From Aphrophora alni (Eukaryota; Arthropoda; Insecta; Hemiptera; Aphrophoridae): 64,000 nucleotides of DNA. The stretch lies in NCBI GenBank assembly GCA_963513935.1, contig OY740769.1, positions 68,344,984-68,408,983 on the forward strand, in the 5' to 3' direction. Each line of letters begins with the position of its first letter. The first letter of the stretch is position 1. The notes beneath the pieces were generated by a model, which was not told the origin of the DNA, did not search any database, and was given only the letters and a program-made list of their open reading frames with translations. This document shows, one piece after another, positions 28,764-43,609 of the stretch. Both the position numbers and the translations under genes were made by a program.

Positions 28764-29932
28764 AGTAAGTATTTAGTAGTAAGTAGTTTTATAACAGAAA
28801 GTCTTTAGTTATTCCCACTTTACAAAATTAACACATTTACATAGATTTTATCTACTTTTAATAATAATAACAATGATGTAATAATAAACTACTAATGAAA
28901 TATCCATTCTAAAAAATTTTGTATTTTTAGAAACGCATTATAGTAAATAATATTTATAATTTGTAGAGTTTTAATATTTTTTTATATAAATGAATTTTAA
29001 TAATGTTACTTAATAAAATTGAAAATCATCATTTTGTTAGTAAGTAATTTCAACCAGTGTTCGTATCACCGTATGATCCTGGATTTAGTATTGATTTTCC
29101 ATATGGTAATAACAAAAATCGAAATGAAAACGCCATACTGTTTGTAGCGGATCTGGTGAAAGGCAAGTTTACAAAATGTTGGAGGATGTCATTATATCAT
29201 CCAGTTTTAACACCTATTTTTTAAAATAGTGTACTAAATACTGTACAACTTTTCTTATTTTGTAGTATATATAAAATTATTTATTGATGATTGCTGGTGC
29301 TGTGACGAATTTGACAACAGTTGAATTTGGAACATATTTGGATTAGTTTCTGATCTACTGCTACTATTAATTTGATTACCACTTGTCAAATTTACATGAT
29401 TTTTTTACTTGATTTTCTTTAGTACGCCTATTACCAACAATGTTAAGGTTTACACTAATATTCCCCCCCCCCATATGACTTTTTAAATTGGACATAGAGT
29501 GTTTATATGTTATGCTTTGGTTGCATATACAACTTTTAGCCTTTTCAAAGCCAATACAAGAAAAAATATCCCAAATAGAACTTTTCTTTGCTCTCTTGCT
29601 CCTTGTCAAATTTAGGAAAAACAACTTAACTTACAGAGAAAAGTTAAAATATCTTGTCCACTATCAATCACTGTTTATGAAAAGTTTCTTTATATAGGAA
29701 TACACAAAATATAAATAATATACAAAATTTACAAAAATATATAACGTAGGTTTTTGTACCGAAAATAATAACTTTAGCAAACACGATAGTAATCAACTAC
29801 TTCTAAGTAAACTTGTTCTTTCAACACAATGAAGACATTAGGGTCTACGAGTTCTGAAGCTAGCATTTTTTCAGGTTCACCAAACGTTGAAGAAATACTG
29901 AAATATAAAGTTGATGAAACATGGAACAAGTG

Positions 29933-29936
<4 letters not shown>

Positions 29937-29989
<53 letters not shown>
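29937..29989. repeat. (TA)n microsatellite
   Basis: A TA run of about 53 bp. The Tyr-Ile open frames across it are artefacts. Confidence 0.97.
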
Positions 29990-29992
<3 letters not shown>

Positions 29993-30687
29993 GGTTTTAG
30001 AGGGGTACAAAACCCTCAAAATAAAATAGATCGAAATAAAATAAAATATGTCAAAATCGTGAGAAGGGAACCTAGCCAGCATAGCCTTTATTGTAAATTA
30101 CGAGTTATAACTTGTGAATCATAAAATATGTTTCGTCGCCAGTGAGTGGTGGGTGCAGCAATAAACATGGCTTGCCTATGCGGAACAATAGATTTTGCGG
30201 AACTGTTCTCTCAAAGAAGAGTTTCGATCAAAGAACTGTTCCGAAATGGTAATTCTGATCTTTTCGGCACATATCTAAGTTAAGTAAACAGACGAGATTA
30301 TTATTATTTTTTTTTTACAGATTAAAATTTTTTTTAAATAAATAAAAAATAGTTCTTTAAATTTGAGTAGACGCCTGATACTCTTCGAGAACTAAGGATT
30401 GGCTACTATATATATATATACACTAAATTACTTGCAGATTCTCCAAAAACTATAAAATAATACTGATTACAATAAAATCATCGATTTTTACAAAACAAAA
30501 TACTTATTTCTATATAAAACCTCAAAATACTCTTACTTTAAAATATTTGTAAATTCCTTATTTTTTTCCAAATTTTAAATCCAGTTCTTACATGTAACCT
30601 CATTATGAGATTTATACTCAAAACCATCGCTAATCAAACATTTTTTTTAATAGTGGAACACCTATTATATAACTAGGATAAAGATCT

Positions 30688-30722
30688 GTGCGCGCGCGCG
30701 CATGTGTGTGCGTGTGTGTGTT
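30688..30722. repeat. Alternating CG/TG tract
   Basis: TGTGCGCGCGCGCATGTG followed by TGCGTGTGTGTG, about 35 bp of alternating purine and pyrimidine in otherwise AT-rich DNA. Such tracts favour left-handed Z-DNA. Confidence 0.9.
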
Positions 30723-32288
30723 TGTCTTACACACGAACATATAAAAGCGGTTCCAATGTGAAATTTTTCAAAATATATTTCTGGAATAGTGATTTAGCTA
30801 AAAAAACTACAAAATCAAATTACAATTTTGTGATTCAAATGATTTCTCAAAATCCTACGAAAATTCACAAAAATCTGTACATAGGAAATAAAAATGTATG
30901 TAAAGAAAAAATTCGGTAAAATGACAATTATACTTTAATCAAATAAAATATGTAAGTATAATAATTTTGTTTTAATATCTCTAATTTTTGTGTATTTATA
31001 TTGTTACTTTAGGTATTTATATGTGGAACGATTGGAGGTGAACAATTTTGATCCATAAATCATTCTTATTTTATTAATATCCAATATACTTATGAAAATT
31101 TGTGATTTTAAAAATAGAGATACAATTAGATATTGTGTACGGAAGTGTCATTTGACTTTAGCATATTACACAGTACGACAAATTTGAAAATATTGTAACA
31201 TGTATCAATAGAAGATCTATTAATGAATTTTAAAATTGTAAGCTAATAGGTAATGGTCAGTTGTAGGTAAACGGTAGTTTTGGTGTTTTTTAAGCTGTAA
31301 GAATTGGAAATTTATCATGACTACAACCTGTATCAAGTGAAGAAAGCTCCATAAAACACACATCTATTACTGAAGGCTATATTAATGATGCGTTTAAGAA
31401 GATCAATGACATGAACGTTCTTTTGGGTAAAATGATTTATAGGTTTAAAATAAAAGAGTAAAAAATGGCTCATATTACTAACAAAGGAACCGAGGGAACA
31501 TCATGATATCCACAATTACGTAATTATTTAAAATAAAGTCTCGTAAATATTGATTAAAATATCAAAATCACCAGTGAGGACATAACATGACGAAGCACAC
31601 AATAAAAATCGCTGATACATCAAAATGTGTGAGAAAAATGTCAAATGAGGATTAGGAAAGTTAATACGTAACGAAATGAACTATTAAATCACATGACTAC
31701 TAGAAACCTTTTTTTTTCAGACGCGTTTATTAGGGACGTCACCAATGGTCCTGGTCCTCTAACAAGTATGAAATATAGCAGTGGTCAGAGATCTTAGGAA
31801 AATATAGTTACAAATAAAGTCGCCCATTAAACTTCCTCACTATCGAAAGCACTTATAGTAAAATATCATTCTAAAGAACTGTATCGATAATACTGATTCC
31901 CTAAAAGTACCAATAGCCAGATAACATCCATAAATAATAAAATGTGACTTTCTCTTCATTAAGGCGAGAACCAAAATACTTATGATCGGTATTACCTAAG
32001 ATCAGATTAGTTGCTTCGAAGAATACTACTAAAAACACTATAATAGTGCTAAATACCATAGTCACTAAAAGTCATTATGAAAGACACAACCTAGTGTGTC
32101 AGTCATTTTCTAGGCGTATTTAACAATAGAATAACTAGTCAAAGATAAATACGAAGAATACTAACAAAAATGCAGGTATTCTAATTGTTTCAGTAATTAC
32201 ATAACACTAAAATGACTAATTTGACGTTAACTGCTTTGTAAAGTTATTTTAAAGAACAAAAAAAATAAAGTCTACAGTAAATTACATT

Positions 32289-32545
32289 CCTTTTGTTGTT
32301 CTATTCAGTAAACTGAACGTAATAAGGGGCACTGTGGAATGGTCAGCAAGACATTCTGACCTTAATCAACTTGATTACTTCTTTGAGGTCACGTAAAAAA
32401 CTTATTGAACTAGGCCTTTTAGATATTATTCAGGTATATCAGGACTTAGTTACATTATATAACAATACCAAATTTTACATCCAAATTATTGTTTGAATTC
32501 GAAGAGCAGCAAGCTCTAGAGGTCATGGATGGGACGATACTATAA
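32289..32545 (+). pseudogene. mariner/Tc-like transposase C-terminal fossil
   Basis: One plus-strand frame reads RGTVEWSARHSDLNQLDYFF (32325-32384). It matches the segment around the third catalytic Asp of insect IS630/Tc1/mariner-type transposases, usually written GxVEWPARSPDLxPLDFFLW. In-frame stops follow, and near 32500 the frame FEFEEQQALEVMDGT resembles the tail of the same family. Only about 85 codons survive, with several stops, so it is a long-dead copy. I could not find the N-terminal DNA-binding part or the terminal inverted repeats. Confidence 0.65.
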
Positions 32546-35500
32546 ACGTTAGTATAAATATGCGACGATTAGAAAGATACAATCACATGTGAATACAATT
32601 GTGGCTAGTGATAGATTAGTAAACATCAACTAAACGAATTAGTCAGATGAACATTAAATATACAATATTTAAAACAACATCAGTTCCAAGTTCATCATAC
32701 CGTTGAAGATATTAAAGAGATTATTTCTAAATACAACAATCTTTTATATCAAATGCTTATTAAACTAAATTGTATTATCAGGATATTTCAATGTATTAAT
32801 AACTATTTCAAGAAGTACCAATCTACGTGATATATATGTTATAGTTAATAAATACCTACCATGTACTAAACTTCGTACTTTAAAAGTCACGTTCTTCTTA
32901 ATCATGATAACATGTCATTAAATGTTTTCAGATAGTAAGTTATATTGTTTAAAAAAATAAATAAATAGTTGTTTCTTCTTAATGGTGTTTCCTCCTGACA
33001 CAATAAATGTTTTATTGGTTTACGTTGTGAATTAGTAACGTATCATCTTTCATTATAACGTTCCCTATGCAGAACATAAATGTTTATTTTGAAATCAAAT
33101 ATTAGCATATCGAACTATGGAACTAGTATTACCATTTCTTTTATACAAATTACTAATCTAAAATTACTAGTTCTAAATTTATTTCTTGATGAAACCATAT
33201 TCATACAGTAGCGGTTATTTTAATGTTTTTTTCTTCTAAATATGGAGATAGTAGCACACAAATAGCCAACATTGGAATAAAAATAAAATAAATCTTAGAG
33301 TTGTTATCTTGTAGACGTAAAATTGACAAACTAAATATTCATCTTGAAAATACAAAAACATCATTGTAGTTTTTATATTATAAAGCTATACCTTATTTAT
33401 GTGAAATAGGAAACATTTATCTGTTTTAACCATTATACTTACATTACTATCAGTATTTGTGTTAGTGAAAATTAAGAATACATTTTAACTAAAACTTACC
33501 GAACTCGTTGTCAGCTGGTAAGGAATATACATGCCTCCAGAATATTGTAAGGACTTACCTAAAACATACAATAATGCCGTGTCAACGTTAGGCTATAAAC
33601 TAATAACAAACAAATAACTTAAGTTTAAGTCTCTATAACACCATAATATAAATGTAATAGCTGTTGTATTTAAGTTGCTAATAAAAATAATACGTAATAT
33701 AAGTTACCAGTTCCCATCTCGGTGGTTATTAACTTAGAATAAAATGACCACAATAACGAAAACATAATTGTTGCGATGACAGAAGTCATTAAATTTTCCG
33801 TTCCAAAATCAAAGTGAGAAATGTGAGTAGTTCCTAATTAGAAATTAACCATGATGTTAGGTCTGAATAATTCTGCTTTTAGAAATAATTGCTTTCTCCA
33901 TTATGTATTTTCACATAAAATAAGAGATGTTCAATATAGTTATTTTGTAACTAAATTAGCACCATAACCAGTACAACTATGGTTTATATAATTAAATATA
34001 ACCTCTTAGCAAATATTTTGACAAAATAAGGTGTTACTAGGGATCGATAAATAGGTATCCTCAACTTTATATTTAATTTGTATCTTATTCCAAACTTATT
34101 TTTCCATTTGCAAACTATTCTTTATCATAATTGCTAACCAGGTACAATAGTACATTCTTTAAAAAAAATCATGTAAGTATTGTACATTTAATTAAGTTTG
34201 TCAATTAAAACTTTAAAAAACTTCGTTCTTGTAAATTCCTCCATCGGTTAGGGCTGTTGGGTATTTTACAATTCTTAGTTTTGCAATATTTTTGTGTCTT
34301 TATTTTAATAATGCGGTCTTTAAAAAGTTGCCTTATTAAAAGTTTTTGAATTTTGAATAACAACTACATAACATCGAGTGTTCGTCAGGGGTATATTTTC
34401 TTCACCCGTGGCTATCAAACAAATTGGAAATTCAACCAAAATCTAAATGCAGATTCATAATGATGTCTAAGAAAATCATACAAACTGAAAGAAGAGTTAA
34501 ACAAGTATGCGATAGTTATCAGTTTCACTCAGTTTGGAGAAAACGACATAATTTTAATATTACCTTTGCAATGAGGGTGTAATTGTTTTTATTATTCAAC
34601 TCAAATGTACAATGGCAAACACCTATATCTTTAATGAAGGGATAAAAATGTAATGGATATAAAAAATTATAGTGCCAATTTCATTAGTACATTAATTTTG
34701 TTTTATCAGGTCGTAATGGAGATTAAAGAAATTGGTTATAAATGCTTGATTTTTCGGTCAATTTATATTTGGTGTTCATCGTATAATATACTGAAATTAA
34801 TTTTCGAATTCGCATAAAGAAATCCATTGAGGTATGTGTGTTATTAATTATTCTGTTTTAAATATAGTCATATTAAACGTTGAATTAATTTTAAAGTAAT
34901 AATTCACCAAGCAGCTGTACTGCAATGAAGAGGTGTATACACTGACGGCGCTGACGCGGAGTTATGATTCACTCAAGGTGTATCTTTGTTTTCTTGAATA
35001 GTCTTACTTTTAGATAAGTTGAATGCCATGATTCATTTACAGCATTACTTGCTGACGTAAAAGAGAAAATGGGGCTTATATATTTACATTATGGATTTTT
35101 AATTTGGCCTTAATGCAACTCTTTACTGCAACTAATTACAATAAATGGTGAACACACGTAGAATGCATTTACTATAGAACAAACTAAATATAATTTTGCT
35201 TAAAATCATTTGGAAGCTTTCGTATTTTATTTATGTGTAAATATAACACATTTAATATCAAATCGGGTTTAAGTAATCAATTTGAAAGACATGTTCTCAC
35301 CAAGTTATTATGTTGTTATTATGACGTAAACGAAACAAGCACTGACTATACCTTAAATAATGTTTTATAAGTTGATTATAATTTACATTTGAAAAGTTAT
35401 TTTGGCCTACTTAACATTTGGCTACATAAACTGTACTATTGGAGCAGGCCTACTTCACTGTCACATTATTCGGATCACAAATATGTGACCAGCGACATTA

Positions 35501-38500
35501 ATGAGTACACAATAAACAAATTGGCGTTATTGTTACCGTAAAGATCCTATCTTATCTAATAAAATGATATTAATTGTGTTATAAAGCTATTGGGAATGAG
35601 AAGGGTTCATATAAATACAACCAAAACCAAGTTATTACTGATATAAAAACTGAAATATGTTGAATTTGACTTTCAAATTTTAAACATTCTGTACACAAAA
35701 CAATTGACACAATTTATTTCATTTAAAATTCAAAAAATTAAGCAAACATAAGTTATCCTTCATGTATCTCAGGAAACTCAAATTCTTAAACCATCGGTCA
35801 AAAAGTAAAAGTAAACCTTCGTGCAAATGAATATTTACTTTTTAACTGTAAATCAATATACTTTTCTGCGTATAATTCTTTTATTATTTAAAAAATCCAA
35901 AACAGTCTCCTCTAGGTAACATAATTTAAAAAATACTCAGGTAGTTCTACAAATATCACACATATTTATAATGTAAATAATACATGTTTATTTGTATTTA
36001 GTTGTTAATTTTAAAACGAGTTTGTTACTTACCCAGCCCTGGCTTGCAGATGTATCTATTCAAAATAATCAAGGAATTTCGTAATTATATATATTTATGT
36101 AAAGCCACTGTCATATATTACGACTTTTAAGTAAATGGCAAAAACTCTAAAACGCTTACTCGGGTCACTTTAAATTGAAAGACATAAAAATATGAACAGC
36201 TGATAATATCAACTTAGTTGGCTGAAAGTTTTTTTTTTTTTTTTTTTCAACAAGAAATGTTCCGTCATGCAAAATACTAGATTCTATTATTGTAATACTC
36301 ATCTTGTTAACCGTGGTGGTAAATTTATTTAATGATCCTTATACACACATAAACTCACCTCTCAGCTTACAAGTAGAGCGTACGTATCGTACACATTTAC
36401 TTTTAATTTTAAAGATTCTCTCACCTCTTGGAAAATATCTTAATTTTCCACATCTTTATTATTAGGATTTGTTCATTATTAGGTATTATTTTACCTAAAT
36501 CGTAAATATTCCGATTTTACCATTTTTGAGTTATTTCAAAAAAGATCAAACAATTTTCACAATATTAAAGGTTAGTATTTATATGGATATGAGCTGTCAT
36601 TAGGATTTCTTGTTTTTTTTCGAAGTTATTATTACTCCACTTTTAATTAAACCCCGTCTTTAAAAAAACAATTTCTTTTACCTTTACACAAACAATATTA
36701 TAGAAAGTGCAATATGTCTACTATTTTATTCCTATCAGTGGCTTACGAAAATCTTTTGGTATTTTTAAATATTTATATTTCAAGTTTTCCATTTCGGCTT
36801 TCCAAATTGACAAACATCTATTAGAAATAACTGTTATTAACAATGTTAATTAACAATTACATAAGTGACATTACGAACTATCTTTATAAAACAAAAAAAG
36901 AAGTTTTTTGATGTTTCATGTTTTTTACTCAATACAAGTGCCACAAGAGTTACAGATATAAGATACAAATTAAACTCAGTAACCCTCAGTACACTAGATT
37001 CAATATATTTCTCTTATACAACTCTCATTATTTTAACTGTTTTTGTGAAACAAAATATTTGTAATAGTTATTAATAAAATAAAATACATCTCATATTTAT
37101 CACATGTAACAGTTTTGAACGTTTTAACCGAGTGCAACACACAAACAAAACATTTAATCTACTAATTATAGTCAATCTGGCGACGTTCCCAACATCATTA
37201 CTAGACAAAAACCCAACTGAGCCTTTGACAAAGCATTGAATACTATATAAAGGTAACTAGAACTCTGAACATAACAAAAGACTTTTACAGTAGACCAATA
37301 ATGAAGGTCCAGTTTCCCAATTTGCATCCCAGAGTCCTTCTTCACAATTCAGAGAGTTCTTTTGTGTGTTAAACTATCTCATATGTGATATCATTACTTC
37401 CGAACGGTTTATTATTTTTTTAATCAAGTGTGCAGTAATGAAACTTTTTTTATTTTATCTTTGCGTACGTTTTTATAATTTGTTGTATAAAACTGAGTTA
37501 TTAAATTAAATTTTCTTATCTAACTATTTCAATAATCTTAACGCAGTTTACGGGATCTTATTCTACATATACAAATAAATTTAAAATTTTAGTAAATATT
37601 ATTGGAATTTTCCTTATTTTAGAACCAATCCCCCCATTGTATTTTACATTTTACACAACTCACTCTATCTCCAGAAGTAGATAAGATATTGAACGCAAAT
37701 TAGTTATAGGAATCTTTCTTGGTGGCTTTAGTGAATTTTCTAGTACTATCTAGGTGGAGATTATTCCAGTCCAAGAATCGAAAAATTGAATACCGAATGG
37801 TAATAACAACACTCCATTCACAATTACATTTAATAAGTATGTCAAAAATTGCAGAGCGATGATTCTAAGGGTTGAATTGAATTACACAAGGTATTTGTGT
37901 AAAGTGAATTTAAAGTAAAATTTACAAACAAAATTTAAAGTAAAGAATATTACTGTGTCTGTGATGGATTCTACGTTTGTTTGCAAGTATTATTTGTTGC
38001 ATTTAAAATTTGATTCAGATGGAAAACTGAATAAATAGTTGTTATAAATTGGTTTTGAAACACTACGTAAAAATAATGTAATAATAATAATGGCATATCC
38101 TTGTTAATTACATACAATTCGTATTATTTAAAAAGTATTTACTTTTTTTTTATTGAAGAATGTTATATTCTCATCTATTTTATTTTTGTTCTTGTAATTA
38201 AAGGAATATATTATACCTGAGTTCTTGTGTATGAAAATTAGGATTTTTTTGGAAAGCATACATTTTAATTTATGATATTCAAACAAACTAAATAAACAAG
38301 CTTTGATATTATTGAAGGCTTATTGTGATGGCGATTTTTAATAAATAATCCGTATATTTGTATAGTAATGTTCACTTTTATCAACGTATACATATACTTT
38401 ACTACACAAAAGAAAAAATATACTTTCATATAAATAGGATATATTATAAAAATAAAACATAGTAATTCTATCGATAAATACATACGTCTAAAAATGTGTA

Positions 38501-38583
38501 AAGTTTTATAAAAACCTTCAATCACCAAGAAAAGAAAAAAAAAAAATAAAAATAAAAAATAACAACTAAAAAAATCTTTAAAA

Positions 38584-38670
38584 CACGTGGAGTTAGATCA
38601 AGCTACAGTAAATACATACAATAACTACAGTAAATATGTAGTATCTCACCTAACTAGCCATTACTAATTC
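38584..38670 (+). repeat. Dispersed repeat family E, copy 1
   Basis: ACACGTGGAGTTAGATCAAG, CTACAGTAAATATGTAGTA and TCTCACCTAACTAGCCATTA recur inverted at 44195-44260. This copy has a small internal duplication of CTACAGTAAATA. Confidence 0.75.
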
Positions 38671-39241
38671 TATCGATTTGGCAAAAGTCATCCGATTTGA
38701 GTTCTGCATCGAATCTTTTTAGGAGTTGACTTTGATGAAGAAAAACAAATGAAAAACATAACTACTTATTGAAGTTTTTTGCAATTTATTGTGCTTAGTA
38801 GCAAGTTATACGAGCTATTATTATATTTCATAACTTGTCATTAGAAAAAAAAGGTATTTTTACCCCCGTCCCCTTGAAATGAGCTAACCATTGTTATCTG
38901 TCTAGTTATCTCAACTGAAAACTCTGGGACCTAAAGGAGTGATCCTAGTATAAAATGCAAATCATCTACTGGGGGGGATATTGTGAGGGGGTTCTAAAGT
39001 TAACTAACACCAGCTAATCGGAGGACAGACCAGAATTAGGTAACATCAAAGGTTTAGTTAAATCCACGACTGCCTTCAAAGGTTGACCACAGTGAATGGC
39101 CTGTCCTCGATATAGGGTATAAGCAATTTAAATTATACATTCAAGCGGAGCTGACACTACCCTTGACATGTCATGCATGTTACCTTCCAGATGAAGTAAT
39201 TGCAAATGGTCAGATGAAAGACAATATTAGAGGTTTAATTA

Positions 39242-39251
39242 ATCTACAATG

Positions 39252-39316
<65 letters not shown>

Positions 39317-39532
39317 ATATTGAGACGTGTGAGATAATATGAGATAGAATAAAACTCCAACACAAGATCTCACAAAAATTACGTTTACTTATTAAACGCG
39401 TTTCAACGACAAAATGGTCATCATCAGTGATAGATAAGATACAATAACTAAACTATAACTGTTTTTTTTTAAAGTAAACGTAATTTTTGTGAGAGCTTGT
39501 CTTCGAGTTTTATTCTATCTACAATGAAATAT
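39242..39532 (-). mobile_element. Small retroelement-like insertion with 16-bp target duplication
   Basis: The 16-mer ATCTACAATGAAATAT occurs exactly at 39242-39257 and 39517-39532, the pattern of a target-site duplication. Between them are a TA tract (39253-39310), two 49-bp inverted arms (39342-39390 and 39472-39520, few mismatches) and, in the loop between the arms, a hammerhead-like motif on the minus strand. It has no coding capacity. Inverted arms, a variable-length target duplication and a hammerhead-like core together suggest a non-autonomous or truncated Penelope-like element; that class assignment is inference. A foldback element or MITE is the alternative. Confidence 0.6.
39396..39427 (-). 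ncRNA. Hammerhead-like stem-loop motif 3
   Basis: Minus strand: CTGATGA, then a UGAC/GUCG stem (one G-U pair) with a CAUUUU loop, two extra U, then GAAACGCGTTTAATAAG. It lies between the inverted arms of the 39242-39532 insertion. The core boxes are exact, but the spacing of stem II to GAAA is not canonical. Confidence 0.4.
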
Positions 39533-41349
39533 TTCGATGGACTTGTTTTTATTTGAGAACATAAAATCAATTATTTTTTATGATCGAACATTTGTCGTCC
39601 TATGAAATATAAAAAGATTGTGATTTGTTATTGTGTATGTAGGCCTACTATGTACTTGAACAAATATGGTATTTTTTTGTTAAGCTTTAAATAGTTTCCT
39701 ATTTCGGACATGCTTAACCTTCGTGAAATTGTTTCAAAGAACCAAATGTATAACAAGAGCTTATTAAAGTTTAACTTATAGCTAGATTTAGACAAGCGCA
39801 ATACACTAATGTTATACAATATCATGGTCGAAAAGTTATAACAATTACATCAGTTTGTGTTCCATCATTAAAACAGTTAACCCCTTTTTTTTTTTAATTC
39901 CCATTAACAAAGCAAATAAAATTTATAATATTTTAATATATTTCCCCAAAAAATAGGAATTTTAAATTGAACTCATATTTTGTTTTGAATAAGGGCAATT
40001 CTATTTAATTTATGCCGATAAATGTGTATATACAATATTTGTAAGCTCATTTCTGGTACATGTGCCATAAATATAAAATATGTATAAATAAATAAAAATG
40101 ATATTCACGAAAGTACTTAAACCTAATAATTAATACGTATAAATAATTAATACGAAATTAATAATTAATAATTAATAATATCCTAATTAAATAAGTTTTT
40201 CTCACCCGAGTTCAATTATTCAGACATCAGTAGGACTACAGCAACTTGTAATTATTTTCCTGCTATTACATTCATGCACCACATGTCCACCCTAAAACGA
40301 CGCACCGGCACGGAGACATGTATAGAATGGTAAAAAAAAAGTTTTTAATTAATTTTTTTTTATCACCTGACAATGTCCAAAACAAGTGTTGTGTAATTAT
40401 GAGTTTAATTTGAAGAAATCTTCAAAAGTATTGCTGGCGGTTAGTGATATAGTAAACAGTTATTTAATAAGCATATCCAGTTTGCACTAGTATACCAATT
40501 GTAATAATATATTTAGATGAAGTTTAATTAGTAAATATCATAACAATACAAATCCGAAAAATATTTGGAAACATAAAAGAGAATTAAAATTAATAATAGA
40601 ATCTTGATTTTTAAATTGGAAAGAGATTTGAATCGGATATAACCTACTTGTTGCAGGTTACGTGATGTCTCAATTAATAAACATAAACGATCTACCTCTC
40701 TCTCACACCAAGCACACTAACAGAAAACGCATAAAATAAAAATGTGTTTCAAGAAAAAGGGATAAAAAATTAATATAAATATCTAGCCTTTGATCTCGTA
40801 ATGAATCTCAACTATGTGAAACGGTGAGATGTAATTCTTATAAAAGCAATGTCATAGCGTGAAATACCATGATCTCTCCTCCTCACGTTAGTAGTCTATA
40901 AGTTTTATCCTCAATCACTTTACTCAGGTCGTAAATCTATTCTACACGCTGTGATTCAAAAAGCTCTCTCCATTAAAAGGGAAATTTATTTACGTCTTTA
41001 TTCTGGATATTTTATAATAACATTTCTCCATTCCTTTCATACAAATTAGTAGTAACCTAAAACTCATGTTATGTAACAATAACTATTATACAAGGGATAT
41101 TGGGGAGTTCACATAAAAAAAAACCCTTAGAATAGAACTCTCTATCCTTCCATTAACAAATTTCTGTAAAGTATTTAATACCATTTAAATTTTGAACGTC
41201 ATATTTGATTTTTCATTAACAATTCAAATAGAAAATTATTTTGTTCTTAGCTTTTATTACATTTTGCAGCTACAAATTAGAGCAAATGGATTAGTTTATT
41301 TTACACCATTTAATACAGCTTACAACAAAACCAAGTTTCTTACAAAGAT

Positions 41350-41352
<3 letters not shown>

Positions 41353-41424
<72 letters not shown>
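41353..41424. repeat. (TA)n microsatellite
   Basis: A TA run of about 72 bp. Confidence 0.97.
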
Positions 41425-41428
<4 letters not shown>

Positions 41429-43582
41429 GGCTATAACCAAATTTTAAACAAACGTTTTGCTACAAATTGTCATGAGATACATAAGCATATAAACAAATGA
41501 TTTAAATAATATCTATAAATATAAATAAATGATAGTTATAAACCAGGTTTTAAATAGTACAGGTTTAAATGTTTTTATCCATTACCCCATTAACCAGTCT
41601 TCCTTCTTTTGTCTGCAGTAGTTCCTTCAACAAAATGTGTCTACTAATCTATTTCGCATCTATAATTGAAAGATAATTAGAAGACCTACAATTTTCCTAA
41701 GAATTAGTTCCAAAATGATTGTTACTCAAAGTTTTAATTACTTATCAGGAATAATATGTATGTACAGTAGGTTTTAATTTATGAACTACTACTTATACGC
41801 TTTCGGTAGGACAGCCGAAAGCTCCCTGTAATACCGACGCATTACTAAATACTTGTAAAATCGGAGGAATTTTTTAATCCTAATATTCACTCCTTTATAC
41901 AGTGTATTATAGAAAAAAATTATTCTAACCCATTGTGTGAGTAATTTTTATAATGTAAATAATAAAATGCCAAGATTACGATAAAAAACTGTATACTTTC
42001 AAAAGAGTATTTCCACAAGAAGTTATTAAAAGATTATTTTTTCTGACACTCATAGAATATAAATAAAACGACTGCAGAGAAACACTTCAGTTAGAATTAT
42101 GACCCAACTTTTGAATACAAAGTTTGAGGTCAAACTTTACCATTAGAGGGCATATCGCGATTATTAATTACTTATTACTGATCGAGTTACCTTACTTCCT
42201 TACAGACCATTGATTCTGCCTAGCTTAGTCTACAGGAACCTAATCACATGCCTCCCTTCACTCGTGACCTGACTCAGTTACATATTTAATTTAACCCTCA
42301 AAAATATATTTATCTTACATTTCAAACTTTTTCTTTCAATCATAGCGAATGATACAAGGTTATTTCGTATTGATAGGTTAGGCAAAGGTTAAGTTAGGAT
42401 GTCGATTAGTCATAAATTGTACACACAATCATTTAGAAATGCTATTTCTAATAATCGTAAAATAGAATATACTCTTTTAATTGGCAAACCACAAATCCCG
42501 AAAAAATATAACTTTAAAATATTATTTAAACCATAGAATTTGGTAAGAATAAAGCCTTTGCAATCTTTTTTGCTATTCCATGTCCCCAACCAGACTGACT
42601 TCGTTTCTCCAAAGCATGTTTAATCATTCTTTAAGATTTTATGCATGATTATCATACAATATCTGCACTTTCTAATCTAGCTAGTGTACATGTGTCATTT
42701 TGGATGACAGAGTATCAACATTGTGTAGCAAAGTTATGAAGAATAAACTAATGTAAGAATTAGTGTAATGAAATAATTATATAAACCTTCTGCGTTACAA
42801 CAGGCAACTCATGTAAAAAGATGCTGATCTTATCGAGTTACGTGCAGCGGTTTAAACAATGCTTTCAAAACTAACACTAGCACGATTATTTATTGATTGA
42901 AAATCGACCAGTATGTAATAAATAACAGTCGAGCAGGTCACTTTTGAAGACATAGTATTGGTTATAATTATCATAAAACTATACTCACACCAGATGCAAT
43001 TTTTAATTAAATTAAGCTGCTAATTATTAATATCCATCTTTTAAAAAATCAATTTTTGTAAAGATTCTTTATTTTATAATTAGAGTTTTGTCATCCAATT
43101 GTGTTCGTACAACTCACTATATCAGTTTACTTATCCTCTCTATATTGTGTAGGTTTTTACCGCCGATTGGTAAAAAACAAAACAAAATTAATATTCCTGT
43201 AGCAAGATAAATTACTTGTAAATCGTGTTTTATAGATAAGAAAAAGTTTTATAATAATTGTAATTAAATTAAAGTTAAAACAAATTCACAATATTTATTT
43301 TCGTCCGTAAAATTCCTCCTTCTAATATTTTCGTTTGATGTTAAGTACTGAAATTATTTCGTTAACTAATATTTCATTCATGATTTCTCGATGGTTTTAA
43401 AAATAAAGTCCAATAGGACCTCATTAAAACCATTTGTAGAATAACGTGAGATCGTCTATTTAAACTGAATCTGCCTACCACATCGTTCCCTCTGAATGTA
43501 TCAACAATAAAGAACCCCAAACTACAAAATAACACAACTACACAAAACTGTATAATGCGTTTATATTACTTTATTATGTACA

Positions 43583-43609
43583 TTTCGATAGCTATGCTAT
43601 CATCTTCAG
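43583..43609 (-). ncRNA. Hammerhead-like stem-loop motif 4
   Basis: Minus strand: CTGAAGAT, a perfect six-pair GATAGC/GCTATC stem with an ATA loop, then GAAATGTAC. This is the best stem II of the four motifs. The first box is CTGAAGA rather than CTGATGA, as in some retroelement-borne variants. Confidence 0.4.

Larger units (their letters stand above)
28790..39241. other. Gene-free AT-rich DNA
   Basis: Apart from a mariner/Tc-like fossil, a TA microsatellite, a CG/TG tract and one copy of repeat E, I see nothing supportable here. A GC-richer part at about 38870-39200 has no recognisable motif. Confidence 0.6.
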
